Shown here in pieces: positions 19,358-28,174 of a stretch of 50,516 bases of DNA. Location of the stretch: positions 1 to 50,516 of the forward strand of contig JAFLUB010000018.1 of NCBI GenBank assembly GCA_022509025.1, in the 5' to 3' direction. Below the pieces are notes generated by a model, which searched no databases, had not been told where the DNA came from, and saw only the letters and a list, made by a program, of their open reading frames with translations. Both the position numbers and the translations under genes were made by a program. The first letter of the stretch is position 1; every line of letters starts with the position of its first letter. Origin of the DNA: Oscillospiraceae bacterium (GTDB lineage: Bacteria > Bacillota > Clostridia > UBA1381).

Positions 19358-19499
19358 GACTGATTCGATTTAGATGCAGAACGGACAAAACTCACCCGAC
19401 GGCGTACGAGGGTACTCCGAGTGGTGAGTTTTGTTCGTAGTTTAAAGGCTTTTCATAATATATTATGCCTTTAAACGGTCTGCGCTAAATCGGGCAGTC
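19358..19499. repeat. Three-armed palindromic element between convergent genes
   Basis: Nearly every base pairs. The outer stem is GACTG/CAGTC (19358-19362, 19495-19499), CGATTTAG/CTAAATCG (19366-19373, 19485-19492) and GCAGA/TCTGC (19376-19380, 19479-19483). Arm 1 is a 16-bp stem (19381-19396 with 19423-19438) topped by a smaller CGG-GTAC/GTAC-CCG hairpin. Arm 2 is a 10-bp stem GTTTAAAGGC/GCCTTTAAAC (19440-19449, 19467-19476) with a palindromic loop. It fills the gap between carB and the glycosyltransferase gene. It may act as a bidirectional terminator, a MITE-like element or an RNA. Confidence 0.75.
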
Positions 19500-19501
19500 A
19501 C

Positions 19502-20509
19502 TTAGTCAAATCTATGGCGCATTATATGCAAGAATATTCGTATATAGATTTTTTTATATTCACCTTTTTTCATGCAGCGGAATATTGGATGTGTTATCCC
19601 GAAGCTTTCAGGCGTCTCTTTTGCAAATATATCCGCTATCTCCTTTATCCTCTCATATCTCTGTTTCCTTGGAATGTTAGTGTGCGGATTAAACAGAGCG
19701 CAAAGACTTGAAAATGTTTTCTGGAAATAGTCGCGGTAAATTATATCGCGCACCTCAATATTATCTGTATTCCATGCGTAAACAATATCAAGCATATACT
19801 TTGTATGTTCCCTCACAGTGTCAAACATATCAAAACGGTATTTATCCCAGAAGCGGCGGCAGGTGTTTGTATAGTACCTGCAAAGCACATCGCCTGTTAA
19901 TGAGAAGCTCTCTATATGGCTTACATATCGCGCGATAAACACATCGTCCTCGCCATAGCGTATAGACGGAAACTCTATGCCATGCTCTCTGATTATACTC
20001 ATTTTATACAGCTTATACCACGGCGCGCCCTGTATCCCCTCTTCTCCTAACATAATCAGCTGCTTACCATAATCGACGCGCGCTTCTTCTCCGGTCCGAC
20101 AGAACCCATCCTTTTTCACTATAGTTCTTGTTATCTTCTTTCCATCGAACATCTCAAAGCCGCAAGCAACAAGGTCGGTATTTTTTTCCTCTAAAACCTG
20201 TACAAGCCTTTCGATTGTATTGGGCTTAATATAGTCGTCCATATCAAAGAAATAGACGTAGTCGCCCGTAGCTTTACGCAGAGCAAGGTTTCTTGCTTTT
20301 CCCGGTCCTTCGTTATTCTTGCTGAACACCGCTATGCGTCTGTCTTTATCAGCAGCGGCAAGGCATTTCAGATATGTTTTATCCTTTGAGCCATCGTCTA
20401 TTATAATTATTTCAAGATTTTCATACGTCTGCCCCGTTATACATCCGAGTCCGTCCTCAATCCAGTCCTCCATGTTATAAACGGGAATTATTATACTTAC
20501 CTTTTTCAT
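19502..20509 (-). CDS. Family 2 (GT-A) glycosyltransferase
   Basis: Transfers a sugar from a nucleotide donor, probably to a cell-surface glycan. The GT-A fold starts with VSIIIPVYNMEDWIEDGL and IIIIDDGSKD. The metal-binding DxD is D89-M-D91. The region GPGKARNLALRKATGDY matches GT2 enzymes of capsule and teichoic acid loci. The length of 335 aa is typical; the C-terminal 110 residues are alpha-helical with no assigned domain. Its start overlaps the end of the preceding glycerophosphotransferase gene by 4 bases (ATGA), so the two work together. The acceptor is unknown. Confidence 0.88.
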   Translation of the reverse strand: MKKVSIIIPVYNMEDWIEDGLGCITGQTYENLEIIIIDDGSKDKTYLKCLAAADKDRRIAVFSKNNEGPGKARNLALRKATGDYVYFFDMDDYIKPNTIERLVQVLEEKNTDLVACGFEMFDGKKITRTIVKKDGFCRTGEEARVDYGKQLIMLGEEGIQGAPWYKLYKMSIIREHGIEFPSIRYGEDDVFIARYVSHIESFSLTGDVLCRYYTNTCRRFWDKYRFDMFDTVREHTKYMLDIVYAWNTDNIEVRDIIYRDYFQKTFSSLCALFNPHTNIPRKQRYERIKEIADIFAKETPESFGITHPIFRCMKKGEYKKIYIRIFLHIMRHRFD

Positions 20510-21693
20510 ATTTTAACCTCAAGTATTTCCTTAATCGCATTGAAATTACGTTCACTGTTACTCTTATCACGCAACGTGAAGAAGCCGTTTATTCTGTCCA
20601 GATACTCCCCGCTTACCTTTGCGCCGCGTTCAAGTATTTCCTTAAGTTCCGTAAATACATCATTTTCCTCAAAAACAACCTTGCCGAACGCGTCAGTTTT
20701 ATATGTGAAATATCCCTGACCATAATGCTGTTTACGGAAATCCGCCTCGTCAAACTGGTAGAAAATCATAGGTTTTTCCATATATGCATAGTCAAAGAAC
20801 ACACTCGAAAAATCAGTTATCAACACGTCCGAATTTATCAGAAGCTCCTGAACAGTACAATCCTTAAATGATTTTATCTTCACTCTGCCTTCCGATTCAA
20901 AACAGTCGATAAACTTCTGCATCTCCATATGCGGATAGAAAAGAAGCTCATAGTCGAATTTTTCAAGAAGCTCCTGAAGCTTTTCACTTTTCAGCAGATG
21001 CGAAAATGTTTTATAATATCTGCTTTCCATAAATGTTTTTTTATCCGCGCCGGTAAGATTATAGCGCCATGTGGGCATTAAAAGTATCTTTTTAGATGGT
21101 GATTGTATCTTATACAAATCGTCATAACGGCAAAGTCCGAGCATTTGAACAACTCCCGGAGGATAGCCGTAATTATTACTTATGTATTCATATTCCGGCT
21201 TTGCCGAGCATACAAACAAATCAATATTCACATTGTCATTGTACAGGTATGTAAGATTATCCTTGATAATTCCGTGCTGAAGGAATATCTTTTTCCCTTT
21301 TACAAGTCCCATTTTATCGGCGCGCACGAAAAAGTCGATATACGGAGTAAATCCCATTATGTGCGTGCTTATCTTCACCTTTGACACTATCAGGGAAATG
21401 AAATGCTCAAATCCAGCATAGTCTATAACTCTGCCAAGCTTTTTAACAGCTTCTCTGTCCGGTGAATCCTTGCTTATAACATACGCAATATTTATTTCCT
21501 TGTGATGCTCCGTTATATACTTGAAAAGATAATAACCGTTATCTCGCGCATCTATACCACGTTCAGCTATAAGCCATAAATCAGTGTATTTCTCTTTTCT
21601 TCTTACAAACGGCGCCACAGCGGCGGCCGCCGCATATTTCAGGGCGCAGGAAATATACCGCGCTAACTTATGGAAAAAAAGCTTTGCATTCAT
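20506..21693 (-). CDS. CDP-glycerol glycerophosphotransferase family protein (TagB/TagF-like)
   Basis: Belongs to the TagB/TagF/EpsJ-type family (Glyphos_transf) that adds polyol-phosphate units to teichoic acids or other surface polymers. Supporting motifs are KIFLQHGIIKDNL, LLMPTWRYNL and LLINSDVLITDFSSVFFDYAYMEKP. The length of 395 aa matches the catalytic region without the long N-terminal extension of full TagF. A GGGAGGG site precedes the ATG. The region upstream is filled by palindromic repeats. No other polymer genes lie nearby, so this is a minimal two-gene locus. Confidence 0.85.
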   Translation of the reverse strand: MNAKLFFHKLARYISCALKYAAAAAVAPFVRRKEKYTDLWLIAERGIDARDNGYYLFKYITEHHKEINIAYVISKDSPDREAVKKLGRVIDYAGFEHFISLIVSKVKISTHIMGFTPYIDFFVRADKMGLVKGKKIFLQHGIIKDNLTYLYNDNVNIDLFVCSAKPEYEYISNNYGYPPGVVQMLGLCRYDDLYKIQSPSKKILLMPTWRYNLTGADKKTFMESRYYKTFSHLLKSEKLQELLEKFDYELLFYPHMEMQKFIDCFESEGRVKIKSFKDCTVQELLINSDVLITDFSSVFFDYAYMEKPMIFYQFDEADFRKQHYGQGYFTYKTDAFGKVVFEENDVFTELKEILERGAKVSGEYLDRINGFFTLRDKSNSERNFNAIKEILEVKI

Positions 21694-21723
21694 TTATATT
21701 CCCTCCCTGATGTATGTAATATT

Positions 21724-21856
21724 GATTCAATTATATATTTGCAGAACGCGAACGCGTTCGACACCGCTCGCGCGAAAGCGCGTTGTGGCGCGCAAAGTAT
21801 GATTCAATGTTCTCTAAGGTGTCAAAATCTTTGATTTTGGTAACACCCTGAGGTTA
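21724..21856. repeat. Palindromic repeat, third copy of the family at 1-128
   Basis: The right half repeats the 84-119 hairpin with changes: arms AAAATC/GATTTT (21824-21829, 21833-21838) replace CAAATC/GATTTG, a paired C-G to A-T change, and the outer arms are 21816-21822 and 21843-21849. The left half (21741-21800) is a GC-rich island with GAACGCG-AACGCGTTC and a GCGC-GAAA-GCGC hairpin. ATTCAAT flanks it at 21725-21731 and 21802-21808, as at the contig start. It lies between the aminotransferase terminator and the TagB/F-like gene. Confidence 0.72.
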
Positions 21857-21890
21857 TTATACCAAAAAATAATATTATTTTCAATATAAA

Positions 21891-21924
21891 AATGAGCATT
21901 CATGCAGAATGCTCATTAATATTT
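21891..21924 (-). terminator. Aminotransferase gene terminator
   Basis: ATGAGCATTC pairs with GAATGCTCAT (10 bp, short loop) and is followed on the minus strand by TTTTTATATT. Confidence 0.85.
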
Positions 21925-23208
21925 TTACGCTGTTTCAAGAAGCTTATCTATTGTCGCAAGCTTTACGCAGGTTACGAATATTTCACAAGCCTGCTTTAAT
22001 TCCTCTGTTGACGGATATGTAGGCGCGATACGTATGTTTGAATCGCGCGGGTCCTTGCCGTACGGGTAGGTCGCTCCGGCAGCGGTCATGATAACTCCCG
22101 CATCCTTACACAGGCTAACTACCTTCTTGGCGCAGCCGTCTATTGTGTCAAAGCTGATGAAATATCCGCCGTTCGGCTTTGTCCAAGTCGCTATATCCAG
22201 TTCTCCTATTTCCCTGTCAAGCGTGTCAAGCACAGCCTCAAACTTAGGTCTTATAATCGCTGCATGCTTCTTCATATGTTCCATCATGCCGTTAAAATCA
22301 CCGAAGAAACGAGTGTGACGAAGCTGATTAAGCTTGTCATGACCGATAGTCTGGATAGTCAGCTGCTTCTTGATAAATTCCAGATTTGCTTTTGACGCGG
22401 AAATAGCAGCTATACCCGACCCTGGGAATGTAACCTTGGAGGTTGAGCAGAACTTAAATACCATATCAGGATTTCCCGCTTTTGCGCATTCTTCAAGTAT
22501 CTCAATTATATGATCCTGCTTATCCTCATACAGATGATGTATGCAATATGCGTTATCCCAGTAAATTCTGAAATCCTCAGCCGCCGGCTTAAGTCTTGCA
22601 AATCGTCTTACCGTCTCGTCTGAATATGTAATACCGGACGGGTTTGAATACTTAGGCACGCACCAGATACCCTTGATTGACGCGTCCTTGGAAACCAAAT
22701 CCTCAACCATATCCATATCAGGACCTTCTGAGTTAGTTGGTATATTTATCATTTCAATGCCGAAAAATTCAGTTATCGCAAAATGTCTGTCATAACCGGG
22801 CACAGGACAAAGGAACTTAACCTTGTCAAGCTTCGCCCACGGAGTTGAACCCATAACGCCATGCGTCATAGAACGCGCAACTGTGTCATACATTACATTA
22901 AGACTTGAATTTCCGTATATTATGATATTCTCCTCAGGGCACTCTATCATAGCGCTTAAAAGTCTCTTTGCCTCGATTATACCGTCAAGCACACCGTAAT
23001 TACGGCAGTCCACACCTTCCTCGCCCACAAGCTTATGCGATCTTGAAAGCGTGTCTATCATTTCCATGGAAATATCGAGCTGTTCAGTATTTGGCTTACC
23101 GCGGGACATATCAAGCTTAAGCCCCATAGCCTTCAGCTCCTCATATTTCGCGCTGACCCCCTCGCGCTCCTTTAAAAGTTCTTCTTTTGACATTTCTTTA
23201 TATTTCAC
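21925..23208 (-). CDS. Class I PLP-dependent aminotransferase (AspT-like)
   Basis: PLP enzyme of the fold-type I aminotransferase group, closest by pattern to the AspT-like subgroup (Asp_aminotransf family). The PLP-lysine motif is STSKVTFPGSG. The substrate region LKLDMSRGKPNTEQLDIS and the motif WCVPKYSNPSGITY are typical. The length of 427 aa is standard. Aspartate/glutamate transamination is the best guess, but substrate choice cannot be read from sequence. It is monocistronic with a clear promoter (23241-23269) and terminator. Confidence 0.88.
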   Translation of the reverse strand: MKYKEMSKEELLKEREGVSAKYEELKAMGLKLDMSRGKPNTEQLDISMEMIDTLSRSHKLVGEEGVDCRNYGVLDGIIEAKRLLSAMIECPEENIIIYGNSSLNVMYDTVARSMTHGVMGSTPWAKLDKVKFLCPVPGYDRHFAITEFFGIEMINIPTNSEGPDMDMVEDLVSKDASIKGIWCVPKYSNPSGITYSDETVRRFARLKPAAEDFRIYWDNAYCIHHLYEDKQDHIIEILEECAKAGNPDMVFKFCSTSKVTFPGSGIAAISASKANLEFIKKQLTIQTIGHDKLNQLRHTRFFGDFNGMMEHMKKHAAIIRPKFEAVLDTLDREIGELDIATWTKPNGGYFISFDTIDGCAKKVVSLCKDAGVIMTAAGATYPYGKDPRDSNIRIAPTYPSTEELKQACEIFVTCVKLATIDKLLETA

Positions 23209-23240
23209 TATAAAAACCCTCCATACTCTATATTCATCAT

Positions 23241-23269
23241 ATTATACCACAATAATGCTTGTTAGTCAA
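23241..23269 (-). promoter_or_regulatory. Promoter of the aminotransferase gene
   Basis: TTGACT, a 17-base spacer and TATAAT on the minus strand, about 33 bases before the start. Confidence 0.85.
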
Positions 23270-23275
23270 TTGTAA

Positions 23276-24322
23276 CTATTTCACGACAAATTTGTACGCT
23301 GTTGTGAAACTGTATTCCTCTCCCTTTCTGAGAATCGGAGACGGATAATGACTATGCGCCATAGCATTTGGAAAATACTGCGTTTCAAGACAAAATCCGC
23401 AATGAACGCCGTATTTTGCCCCGTCCTTATACGTTCCTTCTTTAAGTCCGTTAGACGTATAAAGCTGCATTGCCGGCTTATCTGTATAAACCTCCATGCA
23501 GATACCGTTTTCTTCGCACATCGCCGCTCCTGCAAGACGGTATCCCCTTCCCTCAATAACGAAGTTATGGTCGAAGCCGCCAAACATCTCTATCTGCTCA
23601 AAATCCGCGCCAATATCCTGTCCTATAGGCTTCGGAATTCTGAAATCAAACGGCGTTCCGAGTACGCTGAGTACCTCCCCCGTAGGCATACACTCGCTGT
23701 TATTAGGTGTATAAAATGCGGAATTTATCTGTAAAACCTGATTGTCTATTGTTCCGCTTGCGTGTCCCGCAAGATTAAAATACGCGTGGTTGGTAAGGTT
23801 GACAACCGTATCCTTATCCGAAACAGCTTTGTAGTCTATTTTAATCGCGTTATCCGATGTGATAGTATACGTTACAGTTACCTTAAGCGTTCCCGGGAAT
23901 CCCTCTTCGCCGTCAGGCGAAGCAAGGGAAAGAATAAGTGAAGGCTCATTGCCGTCAACAGCTTCCGCGTCCCATACCTTTTTATCAAAGCCTGTTATTC
24001 CGCCATGAAGGCTGTTATTGCCCTCGTTTTTACCCACGGCGTATTCTGTCCCGTCAAGCTCAAACTTTGCTCCCGATATTCTGTTTGCGTGTCTGCCGAT
24101 AAGCGCGCCGAGATAGCCGTCATTATGCAGATAATCATCTATACTTTCACGTCCTAAAACAACGTCAGTTTTTACGCCGTTTCTGTCGGTAACGTAAAGA
24201 TTTTTAAGTATTCCGCCATATGTAATGATTTCCGCGCTTAAACCGTTATTATTGTCAAGCAGATATGAATCGACCGTTTTCCCATCGGGTGTTTGTCCGA
24301 AGTCTGTTCTTGTTATTGACAT
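23276..24322 (-). CDS. galM: Aldose 1-epimerase (galactose mutarotase)
   Basis: Interconverts alpha and beta anomers of hexoses so that they can enter catabolism. The motifs IGRHANRISGAKFELDG, NLTNHAYFNLAG (catalytic His) and FCLETQYFPNAM (catalytic Glu) are all present. The length of 348 aa is complete and no signal peptide is seen, so the enzyme is cytoplasmic. It stands alone between rpsT and an aminotransferase gene, with no galactose genes nearby. Confidence 0.94.
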   Translation of the reverse strand: MSITRTDFGQTPDGKTVDSYLLDNNNGLSAEIITYGGILKNLYVTDRNGVKTDVVLGRESIDDYLHNDGYLGALIGRHANRISGAKFELDGTEYAVGKNEGNNSLHGGITGFDKKVWDAEAVDGNEPSLILSLASPDGEEGFPGTLKVTVTYTITSDNAIKIDYKAVSDKDTVVNLTNHAYFNLAGHASGTIDNQVLQINSAFYTPNNSECMPTGEVLSVLGTPFDFRIPKPIGQDIGADFEQIEMFGGFDHNFVIEGRGYRLAGAAMCEENGICMEVYTDKPAMQLYTSNGLKEGTYKDGAKYGVHCGFCLETQYFPNAMAHSHYPSPILRKGEEYSFTTAYKFVVK

Positions 24323-24368
24323 ATAATCATTCCTTTCAAATAAAAATCAATTTGTTTAATGTGCAAAA

Positions 24369-24390
24369 AAAGAGCCAATAAAGGCTCTTT
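24369..24390 (-). terminator. rpsT intrinsic terminator
   Basis: AAAGAGCC pairs with GGCTCTTT over a 6-base loop and continues into a T-run on the minus strand. Confidence 0.88.
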
Positions 24391-24398
24391 TTCGTTTC

Positions 24399-24662
24399 TT
24401 ACGCTAATTTTGCAAGCTTAAGAGCAAGCTGTGACTTCTTTCTTGCGGCGTTGTTCTTGTGAAGAATACCGCGGCTGACGCCCTGGTCAAGCTTCTTTGA
24501 AGCCTCGTTGAAAAGTGTCTTAGCATTTTCCTTATCACCTGCTGCAACGGCAGCCTCGAACTTCTTAATTGCAGTTTTAAGAGCAGTTCTGTGTGACATA
24601 TTGATAAGAGTCTTCTTTTCTGTTACCTTAACTCTTTTCTTCGCCGATTTAATATTTGGCAC
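24399..24662 (-). CDS. rpsT: 30S ribosomal protein S20
   Basis: Small basic protein of the 30S body. The start is [16 protein letters not shown] and the conserved core [18 protein letters not shown] lies near the C-terminus. The length of 87 aa is normal. The start codon is GTG, preceded by TTTGGAGGTG. It is a single-gene unit with its own promoter and terminator. Confidence 0.96.
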   Translation of the reverse strand: MPNIKSAKKRVKVTEKKTLINMSHRTALKTAIKKFEAAVAAGDKENAKTLFNEASKKLDQGVSRGILHKNNAARKKSQLALKLAKLA

Positions 24663-24702
24663 TTTTTACACCTCCAAAAATTTAATAGTATAACACCTTA
24701 GC

Positions 24703-24731
24703 ATTATATACTACTTAGGAGGTAATTGCAA
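24703..24731 (-). promoter_or_regulatory. Promoter of rpsT
   Basis: TTGCAA, a 17-base spacer and TATAAT on the minus strand, about 40 bases before the GTG start. Confidence 0.8.
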
Positions 24732-24837
24732 GCTTTTTTTTCATATTTTTAATGTTTTATCTATTTTAACCAAAACATGCTTGTTTTTTTCTGTTTTAAC
24801 AGTGGCATTTTATGTAAACTGACTATGTTTTCATCCG

Positions 24838-25581
24838 CTACATTTCAAGCATTGCTTTATAATAGTCCAGACTTGTGAAATTCCGGTCTGTCTGCAATGC
24901 TATATATTGCTCGCTGAGTTTCCCCATAGTTTTCAGTATATCGTCGCTTGCGTTAAACGCAAGCATTTTTTTATCATCGCAGGAAATTATATAGTCAAGC
25001 GCGCGGTAAAGTGTTTTATTTATTTTCACAATGTAATTACCGCCGCACTCTTTACACACCATGCCGCCTTTTAACAGGTCAAACGCGAATACATCCGTCT
25101 TCCCGCACGATGCGCAGCCGCGCAGGGACGGCATATAACCTCCGGCGCACATAAGCTTCATTTCATACACCGTTTTAACCTTTTCCATACTCTCATCCCT
25201 GTATGAAAGAGCATACACACTGTTCAGGAACAAGTGGAGAATACGCGCATCAGGATTATCCGAACCCAGCAGACTATATGTTATATCAGCAAGATACACA
25301 CACAGTGATAATTTCTTTATATCCTCGGAAACAGGATAAAACGCGTCAATAGTATCAATGGAATTAATCGTCATAATATCCTTATTCGCGCCCTTATAGA
25401 AATTAAAATCGGCGTAGCAAAGAAACTGGCTTGATGCGCTCGCTTTGCTTTTCGACTTCTTCACACCGTAGCTTACAGCCTTTACAATTCCGTATTCCTC
25501 TGTGAAAATGCTGAGCATTCTATGCCCTTCACCATAGTCAGACTGTTTTATGATAATACCTCTTGCTCTGATTTCTGCCAT
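24838..25581 (-). CDS. recO: DNA repair protein RecO
   Basis: Loads RecA with RecF/RecR during recombinational repair. The N-terminal OB fold starts RARGIIIKQSDYGEGHRMLSIF. The C-terminal part has the four-cysteine zinc motif CASCGKTD...CKEC (about residues 150-178). The length of 247 aa is normal. The start lies inside the end of yqzL, with AAGGAAG as ribosome site, so the two are translationally coupled, as in Bacillus. Confidence 0.94.
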   Translation of the reverse strand: MAEIRARGIIIKQSDYGEGHRMLSIFTEEYGIVKAVSYGVKKSKSKASASSQFLCYADFNFYKGANKDIMTINSIDTIDAFYPVSEDIKKLSLCVYLADITYSLLGSDNPDARILHLFLNSVYALSYRDESMEKVKTVYEMKLMCAGGYMPSLRGCASCGKTDVFAFDLLKGGMVCKECGGNYIVKINKTLYRALDYIISCDDKKMLAFNASDDILKTMGKLSEQYIALQTDRNFTSLDYYKAMLEM

Positions 25582-25697
25582 ATATCTTCCTTATCCTCTT
25601 GTGACACCGGTTCTGCGGTCGATTTATATAAAAGATATGCCTCTATATCTCCGGTACGCGCAAATGTTTCCCATGAAATTCTGTTTAGTTCGTTCAT
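25548..25697 (-). CDS. yqzL: YqzL family small protein
   Basis: A 49-aa ORF between era and recO, overlapping recO by 34 bases. The peptide begins MNELNRISWETFARTGD and continues IEAYLLYK. The pattern W..F..TG.I..YL.YK matches the small Firmicutes YqzL family, which has the same position in Bacillus (era-yqzL-recO). GGAGGG lies 6 bases before ATG 25697, which is chosen over the ATG at 25703 that touches that site. The function is unknown. Confidence 0.82.
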   Translation of the reverse strand: MNELNRISWETFARTGDIEAYLLYKSTAEPVSQEDKEDIWQKSEQEVLS

Positions 25698-25776
25698 AAC
25701 CATCCCTCCGAAAAAATATGTTGTCCGTATATCTTTATGTTTTTCATTTTTTCAGTGGTTATACTGACACTATTTT

Positions 25777-26673
25777 CTATTCGTTTGTATAGCCGAAGTT
25801 CTTGATTAAAAAGTCGCTGTTTCTCCAGTCTGATTTTACTTTCACCCAAAGCTCAAGATAAACTTTCTTTTCAAGCATTTTCTCGATGTCTCCCCTCGCC
25901 ATTGTTCCGACTTTCTTCAGCATTTCTCCGTTCTTGCCGATAACAATTCCCTTATGCGATGCCTTTTCGCAGTAGATTGTCGCGTAAATATTGGTTATTT
26001 TCGGCTTTTCCTGCATTTTCGTGATTTCTATCGCTATGCCGTGCGGAACCTCCTTATCAAGAAGCCACAGAAGCTTTTCACGTATAATCTCCGCCGCAAT
26101 CTGCTTTTCCGGCTGATCTGTTACCATGTCCGCGTCATAAAACTCCGGTCCTTCCACCAGATAATCTTCTATATCATGGAGAAGTATATCCACTCCGTCA
26201 TTATTTTTCGCGCTTATGGGCACGATTGAATCAAATTCGTGTATACTCGAATAATCCGCGATTATCGGCAAAAGTTCTTCTTTACGCATCAGGTCAACCT
26301 TATTGAGCACAAGAATACACGGAACTCCCGCTCTTGATATATCCAAAGCAATTTTTCTTTCCATGTCCTGTATTCTTCTGCTTGCGTCAACCACAAATAT
26401 AAGTACGTCCGTATCACCTATACTATCATTTGCGACATTTACCATATACTCTCCCAGCTTGTTATGGGGATTGTGTATTCCTGGCGTATCGGTAAATATT
26501 ATCTGTTCTTCATCCGTTGAATAAATAGCAAGTATTTTATTTCTTGTTGTCTGCGGCTTATCTGATATTATTGCGATTTTCTGTCCAACTATCGCGTTTA
26601 AAAGTGTTGATTTGCCAACGTTCGGCATTCCGATTATTGCCGCAAAACCTGATTTAAAATTTTTCTTCTTCAT
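25777..26673 (-). CDS. era: GTPase Era
   Basis: Ribosome-assembly GTPase that binds the 3' end of 16S rRNA. The GTPase motifs are GMPNVGKST (G1), TDTPG (G3) and LNKVDL (G4). The C-terminal KH domain has GIVIGKNGEMLKKVG. The length of 298 aa is standard. Its start overlaps the end of ybeY by 20 bases. dgkA and cdd, often found between ybeY and era, are absent. Confidence 0.96.
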   Translation of the reverse strand: MKKKNFKSGFAAIIGMPNVGKSTLLNAIVGQKIAIISDKPQTTRNKILAIYSTDEEQIIFTDTPGIHNPHNKLGEYMVNVANDSIGDTDVLIFVVDASRRIQDMERKIALDISRAGVPCILVLNKVDLMRKEELLPIIADYSSIHEFDSIVPISAKNNDGVDILLHDIEDYLVEGPEFYDADMVTDQPEKQIAAEIIREKLLWLLDKEVPHGIAIEITKMQEKPKITNIYATIYCEKASHKGIVIGKNGEMLKKVGTMARGDIEKMLEKKVYLELWVKVKSDWRNSDFLIKNFGYTNE

Positions 26674-27172
26674 AATTTTCTCCTATATCTCGTGTTATTC
26701 CAAGGCTCATGAGGACTTTATCCTGTTTTTCGCACATTATCCGCTCCCCGTCCTCATCATCGACATGGTCATATCCCAAAAGATGCAGCATTGAATGCGC
26801 CGTTAAAAATGATACCTCTCTCAGGAGACTGTGTCCGAACTCCTTTGCCTGCTCTTTTGCGCGTTCCATTGATATAACTATGTCTCCGAGCATAATATAC
26901 TCTCCGTCCGTTTCATAGTCACCCTCCGCATTGCCGTCTTCATCAAATTCCAGCATCGGGAACGACAAAACATCAGTTACTCTGTCAATATCACGCTGCT
27001 CTTTATTTATTTCGCGTATTGCGGCATTATCCACAAGCGTAATGCTTATCTCGGCATCAAAGTCACATTCCTCCTCAAGCATTACTCTTTCGCACACGTC
27101 ATATACTGCCTTTTCTATATCTGCGGTTACAGCCACTTTATCCTGTTCATTTTCAAGTATTATATCAACCAT
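26654..27172 (-). CDS. ybeY: Endoribonuclease YbeY (rRNA maturation factor)
   Basis: Metallo-RNase needed for 16S rRNA 3' end maturation and 70S quality control. The zinc motif HSMLHLLGYDH (HxxxHxxxxxH) is intact, followed by DEDGERIMCEKQ. I chose ATG 27172 (MVDIILEN) because AGAGGAAG precedes it and it overlaps the phoH stop by 8 bases; an upstream in-frame start would lie deep within phoH. The length is 172 aa. Confidence 0.94.
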   Translation of the reverse strand: MVDIILENEQDKVAVTADIEKAVYDVCERVMLEEECDFDAEISITLVDNAAIREINKEQRDIDRVTDVLSFPMLEFDEDGNAEGDYETDGEYIMLGDIVISMERAKEQAKEFGHSLLREVSFLTAHSMLHLLGYDHVDDEDGERIMCEKQDKVLMSLGITRDIGENYEEEKF

Positions 27173-28154
27173 TCTGCTTCCTCTTGTTTCTTCGTCTTTC
27201 CTGTTCCTCATCGTATTTAGCGTACGCTTTTATAATCTGCTGCACGAGCGGATGACGTACAACGTCTTTTTCCGTGAACGCGCAAAAGGCTATGTCGTCG
27301 ATATTTTTAAGTATCTTCATCGCCTCTTTCAGTCCTGAGCGCTTTTCTCCGGGCAAGTCAATCTGCGTGATATCGCCGGTGACTATCGCCTTTGAGCCGT
27401 AACCGATACGCGTCAAAAACATCTTCATCTGCTCCGGCGTTGTATTCTGCGCCTCGTCCAGAATAATAAACGCATTATCAAGCGTTCTTCCGCGCATGTA
27501 AGCAAGCGGCGCAACCTCTATCACGCCCTTTTCCTGATAACGTATAAATCCCTCGCCTCCGAGCATTTCATACATTCCGTCATAGAGCGGTCTCAGATAC
27601 GGGTCAACCTTGTTCTGTAAGTCTCCCGGAAGAAAGCCCAGCTTTTCACCGGCTTCCACGGCAGGTCTTGTGAGGATAATTCTGTTTACTTCCTTGCTTC
27701 TCAGCGCCGTTACCGCTTTTGCAACCGCGAGATACGTCTTACCCGTACCGGCAGGACCTATTCCGAACACTATAGTATTATTCTCTATAGCGTCCACATA
27801 TTTTTTCTGTCCCAGCGTCTTGGTCTTTATCGGGTGTCCCTTAGCGCTTACCGCAATACAGTCATCGCCCATCAGCTTTATATCTATTCCGCCGTTTTCC
27901 TGTACCATCGTTATTGCGTACAGAACCTTCTGCGTATCTATCGCTTCACCCTGCTCTATAATCTGCATTAAAAGATTTACGACCTGCCCCGCTTTTTCTA
28001 CATCGTCCTCTTCGCCTGTAAGACGCAGCGCGTTATCTCTCGCCGAGATATTGACGGAAAGCGCCTTTTCAAGCATTTTCACGTTTTCATCAAAATTACC
28101 GAACAGGGATGATAAATCAACCCCCTGCGGCACTTCTATCTGTCTGTTTATCAA
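27165..28154 (-). CDS. phoH: PhoH-like ATPase (YbeZ)
   Basis: P-loop ATPase of the PhoH family, often encoded next to YbeY and thought to act with it in RNA processing. Walker A is GPAGTGKTYLA, followed by RPAVEAGEKLGFLPGD and Walker B FIILDEAQN. The length is 329 aa. The likely start is TTG 28154, supported by GGAGAGG 7 bases upstream. yqfF (7TMR-HD), often next to phoH in Firmicutes, is missing here. Confidence 0.93.
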   Translation of the reverse strand: MINRQIEVPQGVDLSSLFGNFDENVKMLEKALSVNISARDNALRLTGEEDDVEKAGQVVNLLMQIIEQGEAIDTQKVLYAITMVQENGGIDIKLMGDDCIAVSAKGHPIKTKTLGQKKYVDAIENNTIVFGIGPAGTGKTYLAVAKAVTALRSKEVNRIILTRPAVEAGEKLGFLPGDLQNKVDPYLRPLYDGMYEMLGGEGFIRYQEKGVIEVAPLAYMRGRTLDNAFIILDEAQNTTPEQMKMFLTRIGYGSKAIVTGDITQIDLPGEKRSGLKEAMKILKNIDDIAFCAFTEKDVVRHPLVQQIIKAYAKYDEEQERRRNKRKQNG

Positions 28155-28174
28155 AAATTTTCCTCTCCTTTATC

